DNA of 64,000 bases from Tigriopus japonicus (taxonomy: Eukaryota; Arthropoda; Copepoda; Harpacticoida; Harpacticidae). The translations under genes and the position numbers were made by a program. Below are positions 34,401-45,109 of this stretch, one piece after another; within the stretch, counting starts at the first letter, position 1, and each line of letters opens with the position of its first letter. The stretch spans positions 9,623,734 to 9,687,733 of the forward strand of contig CM021323.1 in assembly GCA_010645155.1 (NCBI GenBank), in the 5' to 3' direction. The notes below the pieces were generated by a model. That model searched no databases, was not told where the DNA came from, and saw only the letters and a program-made list of their open reading frames with translations.

Positions 34401-37400
34401 TGTGTGTATATATATATATTTTGTTTAAGCAGGTTCAAGTGCTTTTTGGTCAATAAGAAATCGTAATTAATTGATTTTTTTCCCTTTTCCTTTTTACTTG
34501 GAGAGGATTAAGAGGTAGTTATGGAGGGAGGGCACAGGCAAGTCTGGTGGGTTAATGGTGGAGTCAGCAGAGTCTCCAGCTTGAAGCAACCGGTTCCACA
34601 TAGTGACAGCCCCGTGTCCATCAAAGCCCCATAATGTTGGTGCTGGTGCTACTGCGAGTCTTGACGTGTCTCGTCTAAGTGTTGGGCCATCATGTGTCTT
34701 TGGATTTCGCAACAATGAGATGGGAAGCTGTTGTTCAGCTGCCCGGCGCATTTCTGTCATGAGGGAAACAGCACAAATCTGGTTTATGCCGGGTATCCCT
34801 GTACTCTGAGAAAGCTCAGAGCACGAAACTTTGTCATGTCGATGTTTATTCATCAACAGACGCTTTATGGTATTGAGAGAGACTTGGATATCTTGCATAT
34901 ACCCCTGCCATGACCTATTATCATCCAAGTTTAGTTGTCCAAAGATAGGGAGACTGAAACGAATCTTTGACAGGATAAGCCCATGTACAGCGGGTAGAAG
35001 TTTGTGTCTTGGGATCCATGAGAGGAGACGTCGAAAGAGCCCCACCTGCCTGTTGAGCCCGGTTTTCAGTTGAGCAGCCTGAGTATTCCATCGGAGATTG
35101 GACTGAATGGTGACTCCTAGATGTTTGATTTGTTGAGACTGCTCTATGTGGTGGGGGCCAATCTTGGCGACAAGCTTCGATGATCCACTTGGAGAGCCAA
35201 TGACCATGAACACCGTCTTCTTAGGGTTTGCTTTGAGCTCATTTGAGGCCATGAAACGAAGAACGTTGTCACTGTCATCCTCAACGGCCCTTACCGACAC
35301 TGTCTCACTAGTTTTAGAGGAAAAAACGCAACAGTCATCAGTAGGCCTCGGAAAAAAAAGTGATGAAAAGTGCCAAAATAATTAATTTTAAGTTGTCCAT
35401 TTTTCCCTAAAAAAGTTTGAAAACGTCAAAAAAAGTGAAAAAAAAGTAAAAAAAGTGACGTGTAAACACCCTTAACAATTGACTTTTGTGGCAAAGAAAA
35501 AAAATCCTCATATCAGGCCTTCATAATTGCCCGAAAGTAAAAAAATAGTAATGAAATTTGATTTTATTATCCATTCTTGGCCTAAAAATGGCCAAATAAA
35601 GTGAAAATCCGAAAAATGACCAAAAAAAATTTTTTTCTCAAAAAAACGCCAAAAAAAGTGAAAACTTAATTTCACTTAAAAAACTTTTTTTCCGAGGCCT
35701 ATTAATGACCCTTATTAGATGAGTACATTTTAAAGAGTAGTTTCCGCGTCCAAACATGCAGGATTGCCCCCCCAAAAAAAAATCCTCATACCAGGCCTTC
35801 ATAATTGCCCGAAAGTAAAAAAATAGTAATGAAATTTGATTTTATTATCCATTCTTGGCTTAAAAATGGCCAAAAAAAGTGAAAATCCGAAAAATGACCA
35901 AAAAAATTTTTTTTCTCAAAAAAACGCCAAAAAAAGTGAAAAATTAATTTCACTTAAAAAACTTTTTTTTCCGAGGCCTAGTCATCAGCGTAGTATCCTG
36001 CTTGGCACTCTTTGAGCCAAAGGCCCATATCTGCCATGTAAATAAGGAACAGGATGGGCGAGAGGACCGATCCTTGCGGACTTCCAAGTGCCAGACATTT
36101 AGAAGACGAGCTGACACTTTTTATCTGCACACGTTGACGACGGTCTGACAAAAATGACATGATCCAGGAGCATGCTGTGTCATCAAAGTTATAGAGCTTC
36201 AGTTTTTTGACCAGGATTTCAGGAGACATGCAGTCAAATGCGGCAGACAAATCGTAGCTAGTCACACTAGTGGTCATGCGCTTGTTTTTGGCCTCTCCCC
36301 AATGGTGGAGGAGCTCCATGATGGCCGTCCATGTAGAGCGGTTTTGTCTATAGCCCTGTTGCTCAGGTGGGATAAGCCCGACGTACTCCATGTGGTTCAT
36401 GATTTGGTCTTTCACTATTGATTCCACGATTTTGGAGAGGGATGGCAGGATTGATATGGGACGATAGTTGGACATGAGTTTTCTATCACCCTTTTTGAAT
36501 ACTGGAATGATTTTCCCCTCCTTCCAAGAGCACGGGAACTTTGCCTCACGGAAGGTCCTATTGATAAGATAGGTCAACGGGGTTATAAGAGCAGAGATCC
36601 CGTCCCTGAGGGCACCCGGAGGGATGCCATCTGGACCAGCACCCTTCCTCTTAAGTCGACCGACATGTTTCATAACAGTTCCCTCATTGACTTCTTGGAG
36701 TACGAGCTTAGGAAGGAACCAATCTTCGAGGTGCTTCCGAAGTTTTTCAGTGGGATCTGAGACAAGGCTAGGTTCAATGGATTCTTTGATTTTTTCTATC
36801 TTATCGATGAAGAAAAGGTTGAAAGCTTCAGCAACCTCGGCAGGATCAGACAACTCATTGCTACCATCACAAATAACAATGTCCTCATCTCTGTGAGACT
36901 TGTTGCCCTGAAGGTGACTGACGAGATCCCAGAGTTTGACATTATCATCAATGTTATTTAACAGCAAGCTCTCTGCGTGCTTTCGAGTGTCCCTTCGAAC
37001 AACAGCATTACACTTGTTTCGCAGTTTTTTGTAAACGCTCTTACGGTCATCATTCGATTGATCATGTTGGCTGGCAATTCGAACTTTGTCTCTTTCCTTC
37101 ATCAGGGTTTTGTATTTTTCAGAGATACCAAACTTGTACTTTATTGGTGGTATGATTAGAATCTTGAGCTCTCGACTCATTGATCATGTGCTCATTCCTG
37201 TTATTTATACTTACCATCATCCCTTTAAATACGAGCAACCCGAGTCAAATCGGGGCAGAATAAACGTGTGTTCAACTGATGATGACTTACTCAATTCATT
37301 GAATATTATACTATTGGGATAGTATCTTGTACTTAGTTATGGGGGCCAATTCATCCAGAATGTAACGCATATTTTTTGAGAACGCGTCAGCAAGACCGTC

Positions 37401-40400
37401 ACAATCCATGTCGTTATTAATCAAAGAATTCCAATCTAACCCAGACAGCCGTAGAGAAAGCTCGGCAGCAGAGTAGTTCTTCATATTGCGTTTCCAAAGG
37501 GTGTGGTCACGTTTGGCATCGCCACGATAGCCATCCACGATTGCAACAATTGGGTCATGGCCACTCATTCCATTCGGTATTGTCTTGGCGTTTACTAGTT
37601 GAAGGTCAGGGGTTGTGTAAACATGGTCAATTGCTGAGGGTCTACCCTGGTGACCTGACGTTTTTAATGTCCTTTTCATATTTACATTTTTAGTTATAGT
37701 TGCAAATTAATTTGTCTTGATTGGCGATCTTAATCATTCTTTTGTCGTTTTTATCCAATATTTTTCTTCCATATTTGAGGATTTGTTCTTCATTGTATGT
37801 TATCCTTTGTCTTGTCTCTTGCAATTATTTTCAAAAAGTAATTGAATTACATTTCAATTACTTATTTTTCAAACACAACTAGAATCGTTTTCTTTTGAAG
37901 TGCAAAATTTATAAAGAACATCTAAAACTTTTCAATTTTGGGTGAATCAATTTTCATGCTGAAAACTATTGGAAAGGCCGGCGGAGGAAACCTGTAGCAT
38001 GCTTAATCTTGGAACTTCCCATGAAGGTGAAAACATAATTGTAATTTATAATTGAAAAATATCAAAAAATATCAATTACATTGTACAAAACAATGTATTC
38101 ATTACAATTACAATTACTTTGATCTCGAATATAATTAATTACAAATGCAATTGATTACAATTACTTGGAACTGTAATTGCAATGACATCACAGTTCTGGT
38201 CTTCAGCCCTTTTCTTTCAAAATTATAGATGAAAAATGTACCATGCTTTTTTCAAGGAAATGAAACATTTCTCACCCTGGAGGAATTGGAGAGGGCTCGA
38301 GTGGCTTTGGCATCAGGGAAATTTTTGGTAGCCGAAGGATCAGAACTACCTTGCACCGCAGAAAGCCGTCGAGAACACAGAGCCTCGGACCGAGTCTATG
38401 AAGCCGATGTGCTTAGCCATTGGCCAGGAGGAATCGTCCCATTGAAGATGATTTCAACGTTTTCAGACAATGCCATAGATGTGATCGGCCAAGCTATGAC
38501 TCACATTGAGCAGAACAGTTGCGTTCAATTTAGGGCAGCCACTGCGTCTGACGTTCAATATGTGAGAATGACCAACGAAGCTGATGGATGCTACGCTACA
38601 TTAGGGTACCGGGAATCTTTGGGATTTCAAAATATACATCATACCTATAATCTAGCTCCTGGTGACTGTGATGTGAGTATTGATCAATGGAGTGTGTCTA
38701 GGGGCATCATTAATAAATCTTTTTCAAGTTTGTGGGAACTGCAGTTCATGAGTTTCTACATATTCTCGGAGCTAGCCATGAACAGACCCGCCCGGACCGA
38801 GATGATTTTGTGTCAATTAATTGGTCCAATATTGAAAGCAGTAAAGCATTCAACTTCTTCAAAAGCCGATCGCCAACAACTCCATCTTCGGTCCCAATTT
38901 GTACAACAGGACCTGATTATTCCACTTGCACCTCCTCTAGTGTGACGGACACCTATGGATTTTCTTATGATTACGGATCTGTCATGCATTATGGAAAGAC
39001 TGCGTAAAAAATAGAATCACCATTTTGCCCAACTACGGAATGTTGCACTGCTTTTCTGTTCCACAGATTTGCCGTGGATAGTAGCATTCAGACAATCACT
39101 CCAATTCCCGACGCCAGTGTGACTTTGGGAAATAATGTGGGAATGTCTCCTTTGGACATCAACAAACTCAATGCCGCCTACAATTGTCCTAACCGGACTC
39201 CATCCACCTCTTGCGATATGTCTCTCATTGGGACGATGGGAACCTTTGACGAAACTTCTGCCATGGATGGTTGTGAAATTCTCATCACTGTCCCCGTTGG
39301 GCATACCATCGAGTTCTTCTTCACCAGTTTCAATGTAAAGCCTACCAGGCTAAAAGTGACTTCGCGGTTCGTTCTGATCATACAATGATTCCATTTTCAG
39401 TTCCCGGATTGCTCCAAGTCCATCTCAATCCATGACGGTGAAATCCCATCGGATTTCAACAAGATAGGCGATTATTGTTCCACCAATGTTCCCACGGTCT
39501 TAACAACGAGTTCCAACAAGGCTCGCTTGATGATAAGTATTCCCACCAATGGCCAATACACCTTGAAATGGAAGGCAGTTGCCAGTAAGGAACCACCGCA
39601 AACAATAATGATCATTCATTCATTGGACTAATTTCATTTGTGGTGTTCTAGGTTCTTGTTGTTCTGTCGTGGAGATTGCTGGCACTGCACCCCAGCAAAC
39701 TAATCGTTTAGGCATTTACAATATTGAGACTGCCACCACATCAATCAATGGCGTGATTCGACCAACTTACCGAAAAGATTCTCAAACATTGGCTTACACC
39801 ACCGTCGAATGGGTCGTTACTAATAGCGGCATAGCTTCAACTTCGGGCGGAATTTTCATCAGGAGTGGTTCAACCACGTGTCCAACAGCAGCATATAGAC
39901 TGAGATATTACAATGGCCAAGAGACCGTTGATTCTCCTGCTTGGTCCGTTAAGTGTGTTTTAGGTGAGTCAAATTTAACGATTTTTTAACATTGACTTAG
40001 TACTTCAAGACAGTTTGTAGCATAGCACTTGTAAAGATTTTGAATATTCTCAAGTTCCCTAGACTTCCCTCTCTAGTCATGACTCTTCTTCCTTCTTTGA
40101 TAAGGTGCCTGCTACATTTTCCGAGTTTGACACCATTTCTACCCAAAATGGCATGGAGCAAAAATGCTGGAAACACAAAATTACACTTCTGACTATTTTT
40201 GCTCTAAAGAGTGGAGATGTCAACTACGGTCGAATAAAAGAAACAACCTTATTTGTAGAAAAATCTAGAAAACAAAAAACGAGAATGAGCAGCTATTAAT
40301 GAACGCAATCTATAAAAGCAAGTAAAAATATTATTATTTCTTTTCAAAAAGGAATTAAATTGGTGACATCGCAAATCCAAAGTTCTGTAATTGTCCCCAA

Positions 40401-43400
40401 CCAAAAACCCAAAGGTACGTGGGATATCCAGACTAAAAATAGACTGGGCCTGCAATTTGTTGAAAAACATAGTTTTGGATAAGCGTGAACAACTGCAATG
40501 AAGATTTATTTCTTTCGAGTCAGGGTGCACTTTTTGTGCAAATAAAAAGACCAAAAAGTGCAAAGAAAAGTGTAAACAAGTGCAATTTTTTTCGTGAAAT
40601 TCGATGAAATTGATCAATTGATATGGTTCATTTAGAAATGCACAAAATTTGCTAGGTACTTTGCTTGTTCCAAGAATGTTTTTTAATTTAAAAAAGAGCT
40701 AGAAAGGTATTCCTTCCAATATTGGGTCACATGTTAACAAGTTTTCTTTTATTTAAATTATATGCTTTTTTGAAAGTTAAGAGGCTCCTTTCATTTGGTT
40801 CTCTTTTTTGTGGACGACAAAAGTCCTCCCATTAAATAGAAGTGAGTTTAAATTGGACCAAATTTGTTGATCTCTTGGAACAGGGGTAAGCAACTGGTTT
40901 TATTCAAGGCCCATCTCATTAGTTTCATTCGACTTTCCATGAATTAGAAGCTGATGGTTGCTAAGTCCCAATATTATTGCTCATAGAGTCATGGGCTACT
41001 ATTACAATTTCATAAACGGCTCGAAGGAACACCATTTTGAACTTTTTCAAAGGCCTTTGGCCCCATTTTAACTCTTCATTGGACCATTTGTGATTTACTG
41101 CATTGGTTGTTGTACCCTGACGTGAAAAAAATCCCTTAAAGGCAAAAAAGAAAAATTGGAATTGAAACTTACGTATGCAAATACTTATTTTTGAAAGAGT
41201 GACCAGCAAGTTAGAAAATTCTATGTTTTTGTAGGGTAAATTATTTTCATTGAGAAAAAGGGTTTCAGCGAGAAAAAAAAATCAATGATGACATTTTTTC
41301 ACAAATTGATAATGAAATATGCTTCTTAAAATCTTTTTTATTAACAAAATGTTAGCTTTATTGCTTCTTAACAATTTTATTATGTCCCCATCAATCGCTT
41401 TTGCGAATCACTTCTCCTGATTGTTACATATTTTTACTGATAGGAAGATCTTAAGACTTAATGCACTCAGTTTTTAGCTCACAAATCTTTTCTGGTGGCG
41501 AAAGGAAAGTTAAAGCGAATTGAGATGTTTGCTAAGCGAAATATGAATGATGTTAAGTTAACGTTTTGTTGGCATACGTGTTTAAAACAATTCAGCAAAT
41601 AAACATCATAGAAATACAAGTGAAAACATCATTTTTATGTGGATGGTAAAAGTTCACCGAGCGACTCTTCCTTCTTTAACTTTTGGTGTATGTAAATATT
41701 CTTCAATGAACTTGGAGCGTTTTTACTCTCGTTCCAGATTCAACTAGCACAGTTGAGTCTGGAACGAGAGTAAAAACGCTCGAACGACCGTTCTTAGTGA
41801 TGGTGTCACAATGCGCAGCTAGTAAATCTCAGTTACACTATGTTCTCTTACCATTTGCCTTTTTGTAGATTGTGGAGCCCCTCCAACACCAGCAGCTTTG
41901 AGTGCAAATAGCATGTCCCCTAGCAACCCCGATGCCACGAAGTTGGGATCAGTCGCATCCTATAGCTGTGCCAATGGGGTTGTAGGATACGCTTATTGCG
42001 CCACGGATGGAACATGGAAGCAAACCGACAACTTACCGTGCGCAACTTCGGAGTCAACTACAACGACTACAACAACCACCACAACGACCACTCCCACCAC
42101 CACAACAACGACCACTACCNNNNNNNNNNNNNNNNNNNNNNNNNNNNNNNNNNNNNNNNNNNNNNNNNNNNNNNNNNNNNNNNNNNNNNNNNNNNNNNNN
42201 NNNNNNNNNNNNNNNNNNNNNNNNNNNNNNNNNNNNNNNNNNNNNNNNNNNNNNNNNNNNNNNNNNNNNNNNNNNNNNNNNNNNNNNNNNNGACCACTAC
42301 CACCACCACCACCACAACGACGACGACCACTACCACCACCACAACAACGACCACTACCACCACAACAACAACGACCACTACTACCACAACATCAACAACG
42401 ACATCTATCGGAGTTCCTGAGATTGTCATTTCTCAGTGTTCGTGGTTCTACTTCCGATTTATCAATCGCGGTCAGCGAATTGTTCTTCAGTATCCGTTGA
42501 GTGGCAACTATCCCAATCAAAGATGCTGCAAATGGTTTTTCTTGGTTTGTCCAAATTTGCGTGTAAATATTTTTAGAACAGACTGTTTAACACCTAGAGA
42601 ATTTTTCTTCGCAGAGCCCGTTCAGAACTCGAGTCCGGGTTCAAATTGAGCGGTTGGATATACAACGAGAGAGCAGATGCCGAAAAGATAACCTTACCAT
42701 TTTTGGATTACGCAACTCTGGACTTCGATTCTGCGGCACTTTCAATGACCCGTTGACGTACAACAGTAATCGAAATTTTGTGAGATTTACTTTCACCTCG
42801 GATCGCTTGGTCACAGCAGCCGGTTTCCGAACAGTTATCGAAGGTACGTACCTTTCTAATTATTGTTATCTAGAGTGTGTAAGAAAACGTACCATGCCTA
42901 GAATCAAATTGAATCATTGCGCCTTAGTTCAGAATAAAGGGTAATAATCAAAAAGGGATAAACCCTGTTTGTCCCTTTTTGATAACAGAGTGCTGCCTAG
43001 TTGAGCCAAAAAAAACTGTGCCAACGTTGAATGGAATGAAATTTCACCTTGATTTTGATCAATAACATCTTGACCTCGTTTGAAGTCAAGTACAGTTTGT
43101 AGCTAACTCCAAATGGTGAGTATTTACACAAATGTTGAAATATAAAGAGTGTTACTTCAATGAGCTTTTAGTTAAATTAAACATTACGAACTGAATCAAG
43201 TCTTCTTGATTTTTAATTACATCACTTCCTAGGCTTCCACCTTTCATGTGATCAAAAAAGATTTTTGAGCAAAGTGTTGCCAGACTGACCTCTGTCTTAA
43301 TTTTGGGTCAAAAACTGGCAGAATCTAATTGGTAGAGAACCTCCAAAAACAGGCCCGGGTTCAAAAACACCTATATTGCTTATCTGGTGGCATCACGATC

Positions 43401-43556
43401 ACAGATAACTTTCAATCGGGCAATGAAAAATATCAAATTTTACTTAGAAATCCTTAACAAAAGTCTTTTCTGGATTATATTAGAGAACTCTATAATACAT
43501 TAGGGCAGCTAACAGCCTAACTAAAAATTTAATCCATTCTTCTTTCAGTTATTTAA
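31440..43556 (+). CDS. Secreted astacin (M12A) metalloprotease with CUB, sushi and Thr-rich regions
   Basis: Inferred exons: 31440-31500, 38257-38672, 38729-39003, 39067-39334, 39401-39584, 39652-39963, 41869-42544, 42615-42843 and a tiny last exon 43549-43556. Exon 1 encodes a signal peptide (MTRSLLGAFVILVHLSYTWA); intron 1 has a GC donor (CAG|GCAAGT) and joins exon 2 in phase 1. The short prodomain has a YEAD block where astacins have the zinc-blocking FxGD. The zinc site HEFLHILGASHEQTR covers residues about 166-180 and the Met-turn SVMHY ends near 247. A CUB-like domain (exons 4-5), a Cys-containing domain (exon 6), a sushi domain starting DCGAPP, a poly-Thr linker and a second CUB-like domain follow. 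The N gap inside the linker is mis-sized: the Thr frame differs on its two sides. The final exon is the least certain. Catalytic residues appear intact. Confidence 0.85.
32362..32930. repeat. Tandem duplication, two 284-bp units
   Basis: The block starting AAAATATAATTTTCAATTTG and ending GAAAAACGGAAAAATATTG occurs twice back to back (32362-32645 and 32646-32930) with only a few differences. It lies in intron 1 of the astacin gene and has no ORF. Confidence 0.85.
33375..33535 (+). pseudogene. LINE C-terminal tail remnant
   Basis: The plus strand reads GADPLTAFKAGLDKFLKIIP and then DQLTIQALYKSANSNSLVDQ to a stop. This is the usual last segment of jockey-type LINE RT proteins. No upstream domains are adjacent. 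Confidence 0.6.
33747..33892. repeat. Short inverted repeat
   Basis: TCTAGAATTTGCTGGA … GGCCGACCAAGATCGAGTAG on the left pairs imperfectly with CAACTCGATCTCGGTCG … CCAATAAATTCTAGA on the right, around a 30-bp A/T-rich loop. A small foldback repeat within astacin intron 1. Confidence 0.65.
34395..34420. repeat. TG/TA microsatellite
   Basis: A (TG)n run grading into (TA)n, in the 3' flank of the minus-strand LINE. Confidence 0.9.
34494..35335 (-). pseudogene. LINE RT thumb and C-terminal region
   Basis: The second half of the LINE polymerase after the insertion: SNELKANPKKTVFMVIG, IKHLGVTIQSNLRWN and a Trp-containing C-terminus (LWGFDGHGAVTMWNRLLQ). It ends with a stop at 34494-34496. Removing the 639-bp insertion and one copy of its 8-bp duplication puts it in frame with the upstream half. 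Confidence 0.8.
35342..35980. mobile_element. hAT-like nonautonomous element, 639 bp
   Basis: The termini are exact inverted repeats (TAGGCCTCGGAAAAAAAAGT and its complement), and the element is flanked by the 8-bp duplication GTCATCAG (35334-35341 and 35981-35988), diagnostic of hAT-type insertion. The interior is A-rich with AAAAAGTGAAAA motifs. It contains a partial internal duplication: a roughly 190-bp block (TCCTCATATCAGGCCTTCAT …) occurs twice, the first copy ending in its own TTTTTTTCCGAGGCCT terminus at about 35700. It splits a LINE RT ORF. Confidence 0.9.
35978..37180 (-). pseudogene. LINE reverse transcriptase, fingers to YADD
   Basis: About 400 codons of uninterrupted RT: GAGPDGIPPGAL, then WKEGKIIPVFKKGD, then MSNYRPISILPSLSKIVES, motif A as TSYDLSAAFDCM, motif B as GSPQGSVLSPILFLIYM, ending at YYADD. 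The frame is cut there by the hAT-like insertion, and the polymerase continues beyond it at 35335 (CCVFSSKTSETVS). Except for the insertion and an upstream frameshift the copy is well preserved, so it moved fairly recently. Confidence 0.85.
37840..38190. repeat. AATTAC-rich low-complexity tract
   Basis: Many variants of ATTACAATTAC and its complement produce a nearly self-complementary AT-rich region just upstream of astacin exon 2. Confidence 0.7.
39964..41868. other. Astacin intron 6
   Basis: AT-rich intron. A GTGCAAA/AAAGTG-rich patch at 40520-40585 resembles the interior of the hAT-like element at 59536-60813. A near-perfect hairpin sits at 41715-41781. No coding exon is recognised in it. 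Confidence 0.5.
41715..41781. repeat. Near-perfect 67-bp hairpin
   Basis: GAGCGTTTTTACTCTCGTTC is followed by CAGATTCAACT, a 5-nt loop, and the complementary arm with a single mismatch (31-bp stem). It lies about 90 bp before the sushi-domain exon of the astacin gene. The short loop and near-perfect stem suit a foldback scar better than a typical microRNA precursor. Confidence 0.85.
42120..42291. other. Assembly gap (172 N) within the Thr-rich linker
   Basis: The gap falls inside the (ACN)n repeat that codes for poly-Thr. Left and right Thr-coding frames differ, so the filled-in length is wrong modulo three. Confidence 1.
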
Positions 43557-44390
43557 GATGATGGCAATCCAACCTGGGAAATTTCTTTTCGAGTGGGTGA
43601 ATGGAAGACTTCAAATTTAACAATACCTTGCTATGTCATGTTCAAGACAACTATTTTGTAATGAAATAAGATCCATAAGAATTTGAAACTTGGCCTTGCC
43701 TCAAATTTACTCGACTATATTAATCTGGCAGTGTTTCATAGACTTTCCTCTCCGACGTGTATCCGTTTCTGCCCAATGGAGAAATATTTGTTGAAATTGA
43801 TGTTGGTGAGAAAATCAAGAAATGTTTTGGTCATCCGCCTATAATTTAGTTGCAATGGTTTCCTTTTAACTCTCCGTTGTTGTGATGTAAGCAAGTCAAG
43901 CGAATGCTGTACCCACAAGCAATGACTTAAATCTTCACACTCCTTTTCCTTACCAATGAAACTATGGTAGTCCATGATGACAAGAAGGAAAAAAAGATAA
44001 TGGAGGACCCAAGAGCATTAAATCTGCTTTTATTTGAGGAATTGTCCCAGAATGATCGTCCTAGAGCACCGGTTCTTAAACTGAGGGCCAGGGCCAGGGA
44101 TGGAAAAGTTGGCCTTTATTGAATTTCTGCCATTTTTAGGCACTAAGTGGCAGAAAATGGCAGAAAACTGCAGAAAATGGCAGAAAGGTGGAAAAACTGG
44201 CAACACTTTGGAGAACTTTGTTGCAGGAATGCCCCAAAGAATATCAACTTGTATTAAGCTCAAGGGTTACATTGTATAAATATATTCAATAGTGTACACC
44301 CTAATAGCATTGGAATACTAGCATTACTGAAATTTTCGTAACGTTCTGTAATATTAGTAGATTAAGCAAAAAGCCGGCGCGCGGTAATTA
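42844..44390. other. Astacin last intron and 3' flank
   Basis: No convincing large exon is visible. A pyrimidine-rich acceptor (TTCTTCTTTCAG at 43537-43548) followed by TTATTTAA would give a short terminal exon in phase 1. A GGCAGAAAATGGCAGAAAAC repetitive patch occupies 44105-44190. Confidence 0.4.
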
Positions 44391-44394
44391 GGTT

Positions 44395-44535
44395 AAAGGT
44401 AACAAGGTGACGGTAAATTGGTCACAGTAAAAAGGTAACCGTAAAACGGTCACGGTAAAAAGGTCACGGTAAAAAGGTCACGGTAAAAAGGTCACGTTAA
44501 AAAGGTCACAGTAAAAGGTCACAGTAAAAAGGTCT
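44395..44535. repeat. Minisatellite with GGTCACGGTAAAAA unit
   Basis: About nine copies of a 14-bp unit (GGTCACGGTAAAAA with variants GGTAACC, GGTCACAG). The reverse-complement motif reappears at 52322-52392, just past the BEL element, so similar repeats in opposite orientation lie on both sides of it. Confidence 0.85.
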
Positions 44536-44573
44536 CAGACCCACACAACTCCAAAGGTAGCCAAGGGCCCTTG

Positions 44574-44849
44574 TGTAAACCTCGACTTGTTCCTAACTTT
44601 TGAGACTCGTCTTCCCATAATAAAATTTAACTCAAACACCAAAGCAACTTAATGACGGTTTCCTATTTGATAAAAGAGGGAACAAAGTAAGTAAAGGTAT
44701 ACAAAAACAAACATAGAAAAACTTACAAAATAGTTAGAAATGGTGGATCGTGATTGCACGCACACTTCAAAGTAAGTTAGTTCTTGGTTGCCATGCTAAA
44801 ACGAGTTTTGGAAGTGTGGCCAAGATGTGATTCTCAGAGCTCATTTACA
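44574..44849 (-). repeat. BEL 3' LTR
   Basis: 276 bp matching 51773-52048 with only scattered substitutions. Ends TGTAAA and TTTACA. Confidence 0.92.
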
Positions 44850-44897
44850 CCGGCCCATAAATGGTCCGTGGGACATTTACAAATTGGATTAAGTAAC

Positions 44898-45018
44898 TGT
44901 TGAGTCAAAGCTCACGCTCATTCTAGTCATGCTCACGTTCTAGTCATCTCGCTCTATATAAATATGTATGTCTAGTCAAATAAAGGTCAGTCAAACTAGT
45001 TTCGTCCATGACTTAACA
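44898..45018 (+). mobile_element. Short LTR (121 bp) on the plus strand inside the BEL element
   Basis: Begins TGTTGAGTC and ends GACTTAACA (imperfect inverted ends). It contains a TATA box (CTCTATATAAATATG) and an AATAAA signal (CAAATAAAGG) in LTR order. Orientation is opposite to the host BEL element. Immediately followed by TGGCGCAGTCGG. Architecture resembles the 118-bp LTR at 1166-1283, but the sequence differs. Confidence 0.65.
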
Positions 45019-45097
45019 TGGCGCAGTCGGAAGGATCCGAACCTACGCTCCCAAAGGGAATCTGATTTCCAATCAGATTCCAGATTACCAATCAGAC
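45019..45097 (-). other. tRNA-Ser-derived fragment adjoining the LTR
   Basis: Read on the minus strand, 45077 to 45019 is the 3' part of a tRNA-Ser: an anticodon stem-loop (loop TTGGAAA), a long variable arm (CCCTTTGGGAG), a T arm (GGTTCGGATCC) and an acceptor end CCGACTGCGCCA. The terminal CCA is not normally gene-encoded, so a reverse-transcribed mature tRNA is implied. Positions 45080-45097 hold a near-duplicate of the anticodon arm. Against arthropod tRNA-Ser(AGA) as I recall it, most differences fall at positions 26, 32, 34 and 58. It is not a tRNA gene, since the 5' half is missing. Confidence 0.75.
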
Positions 45098-45109
45098 GAG
45101 ATGGTTCAT

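Larger units (their letters stand above)
34494..37680 (-). mobile_element. 5'-truncated jockey-type LINE
   Basis: A minus-strand non-LTR retrotransposon in intron 1 of the astacin gene. From 5' to 3' it retains the end of the endonuclease (37311-37679, with IDHVYTTPDL and the catalytic-type GMSGHDPIVA), a long RT frame (35978-37180) and the thumb/C-terminal frame (34494-35335). A frameshift lies near 37180-37310, and a hAT-like element (35342-35980) splits the RT right after the catalytic YADD. The upstream endonuclease is missing. Confidence 0.85.

Noticed and set aside
41715..41781. microRNA precursor
   Set aside because: Near-perfect 31-bp pairing with a 5-nt loop is unlike a typical animal precursor; kept only as a hairpin.
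44105..44190. GGCAGAAAATGGCAG repeat as a hAT terminus
   Set aside because: No inverted partner or 8-bp target duplication could be found.
45019..45097. Functional tRNA-Ser gene on the minus strand
   Set aside because: The D arm and 5' acceptor strand are missing and the CCA is encoded, which fits a reverse-transcribed 3' fragment.
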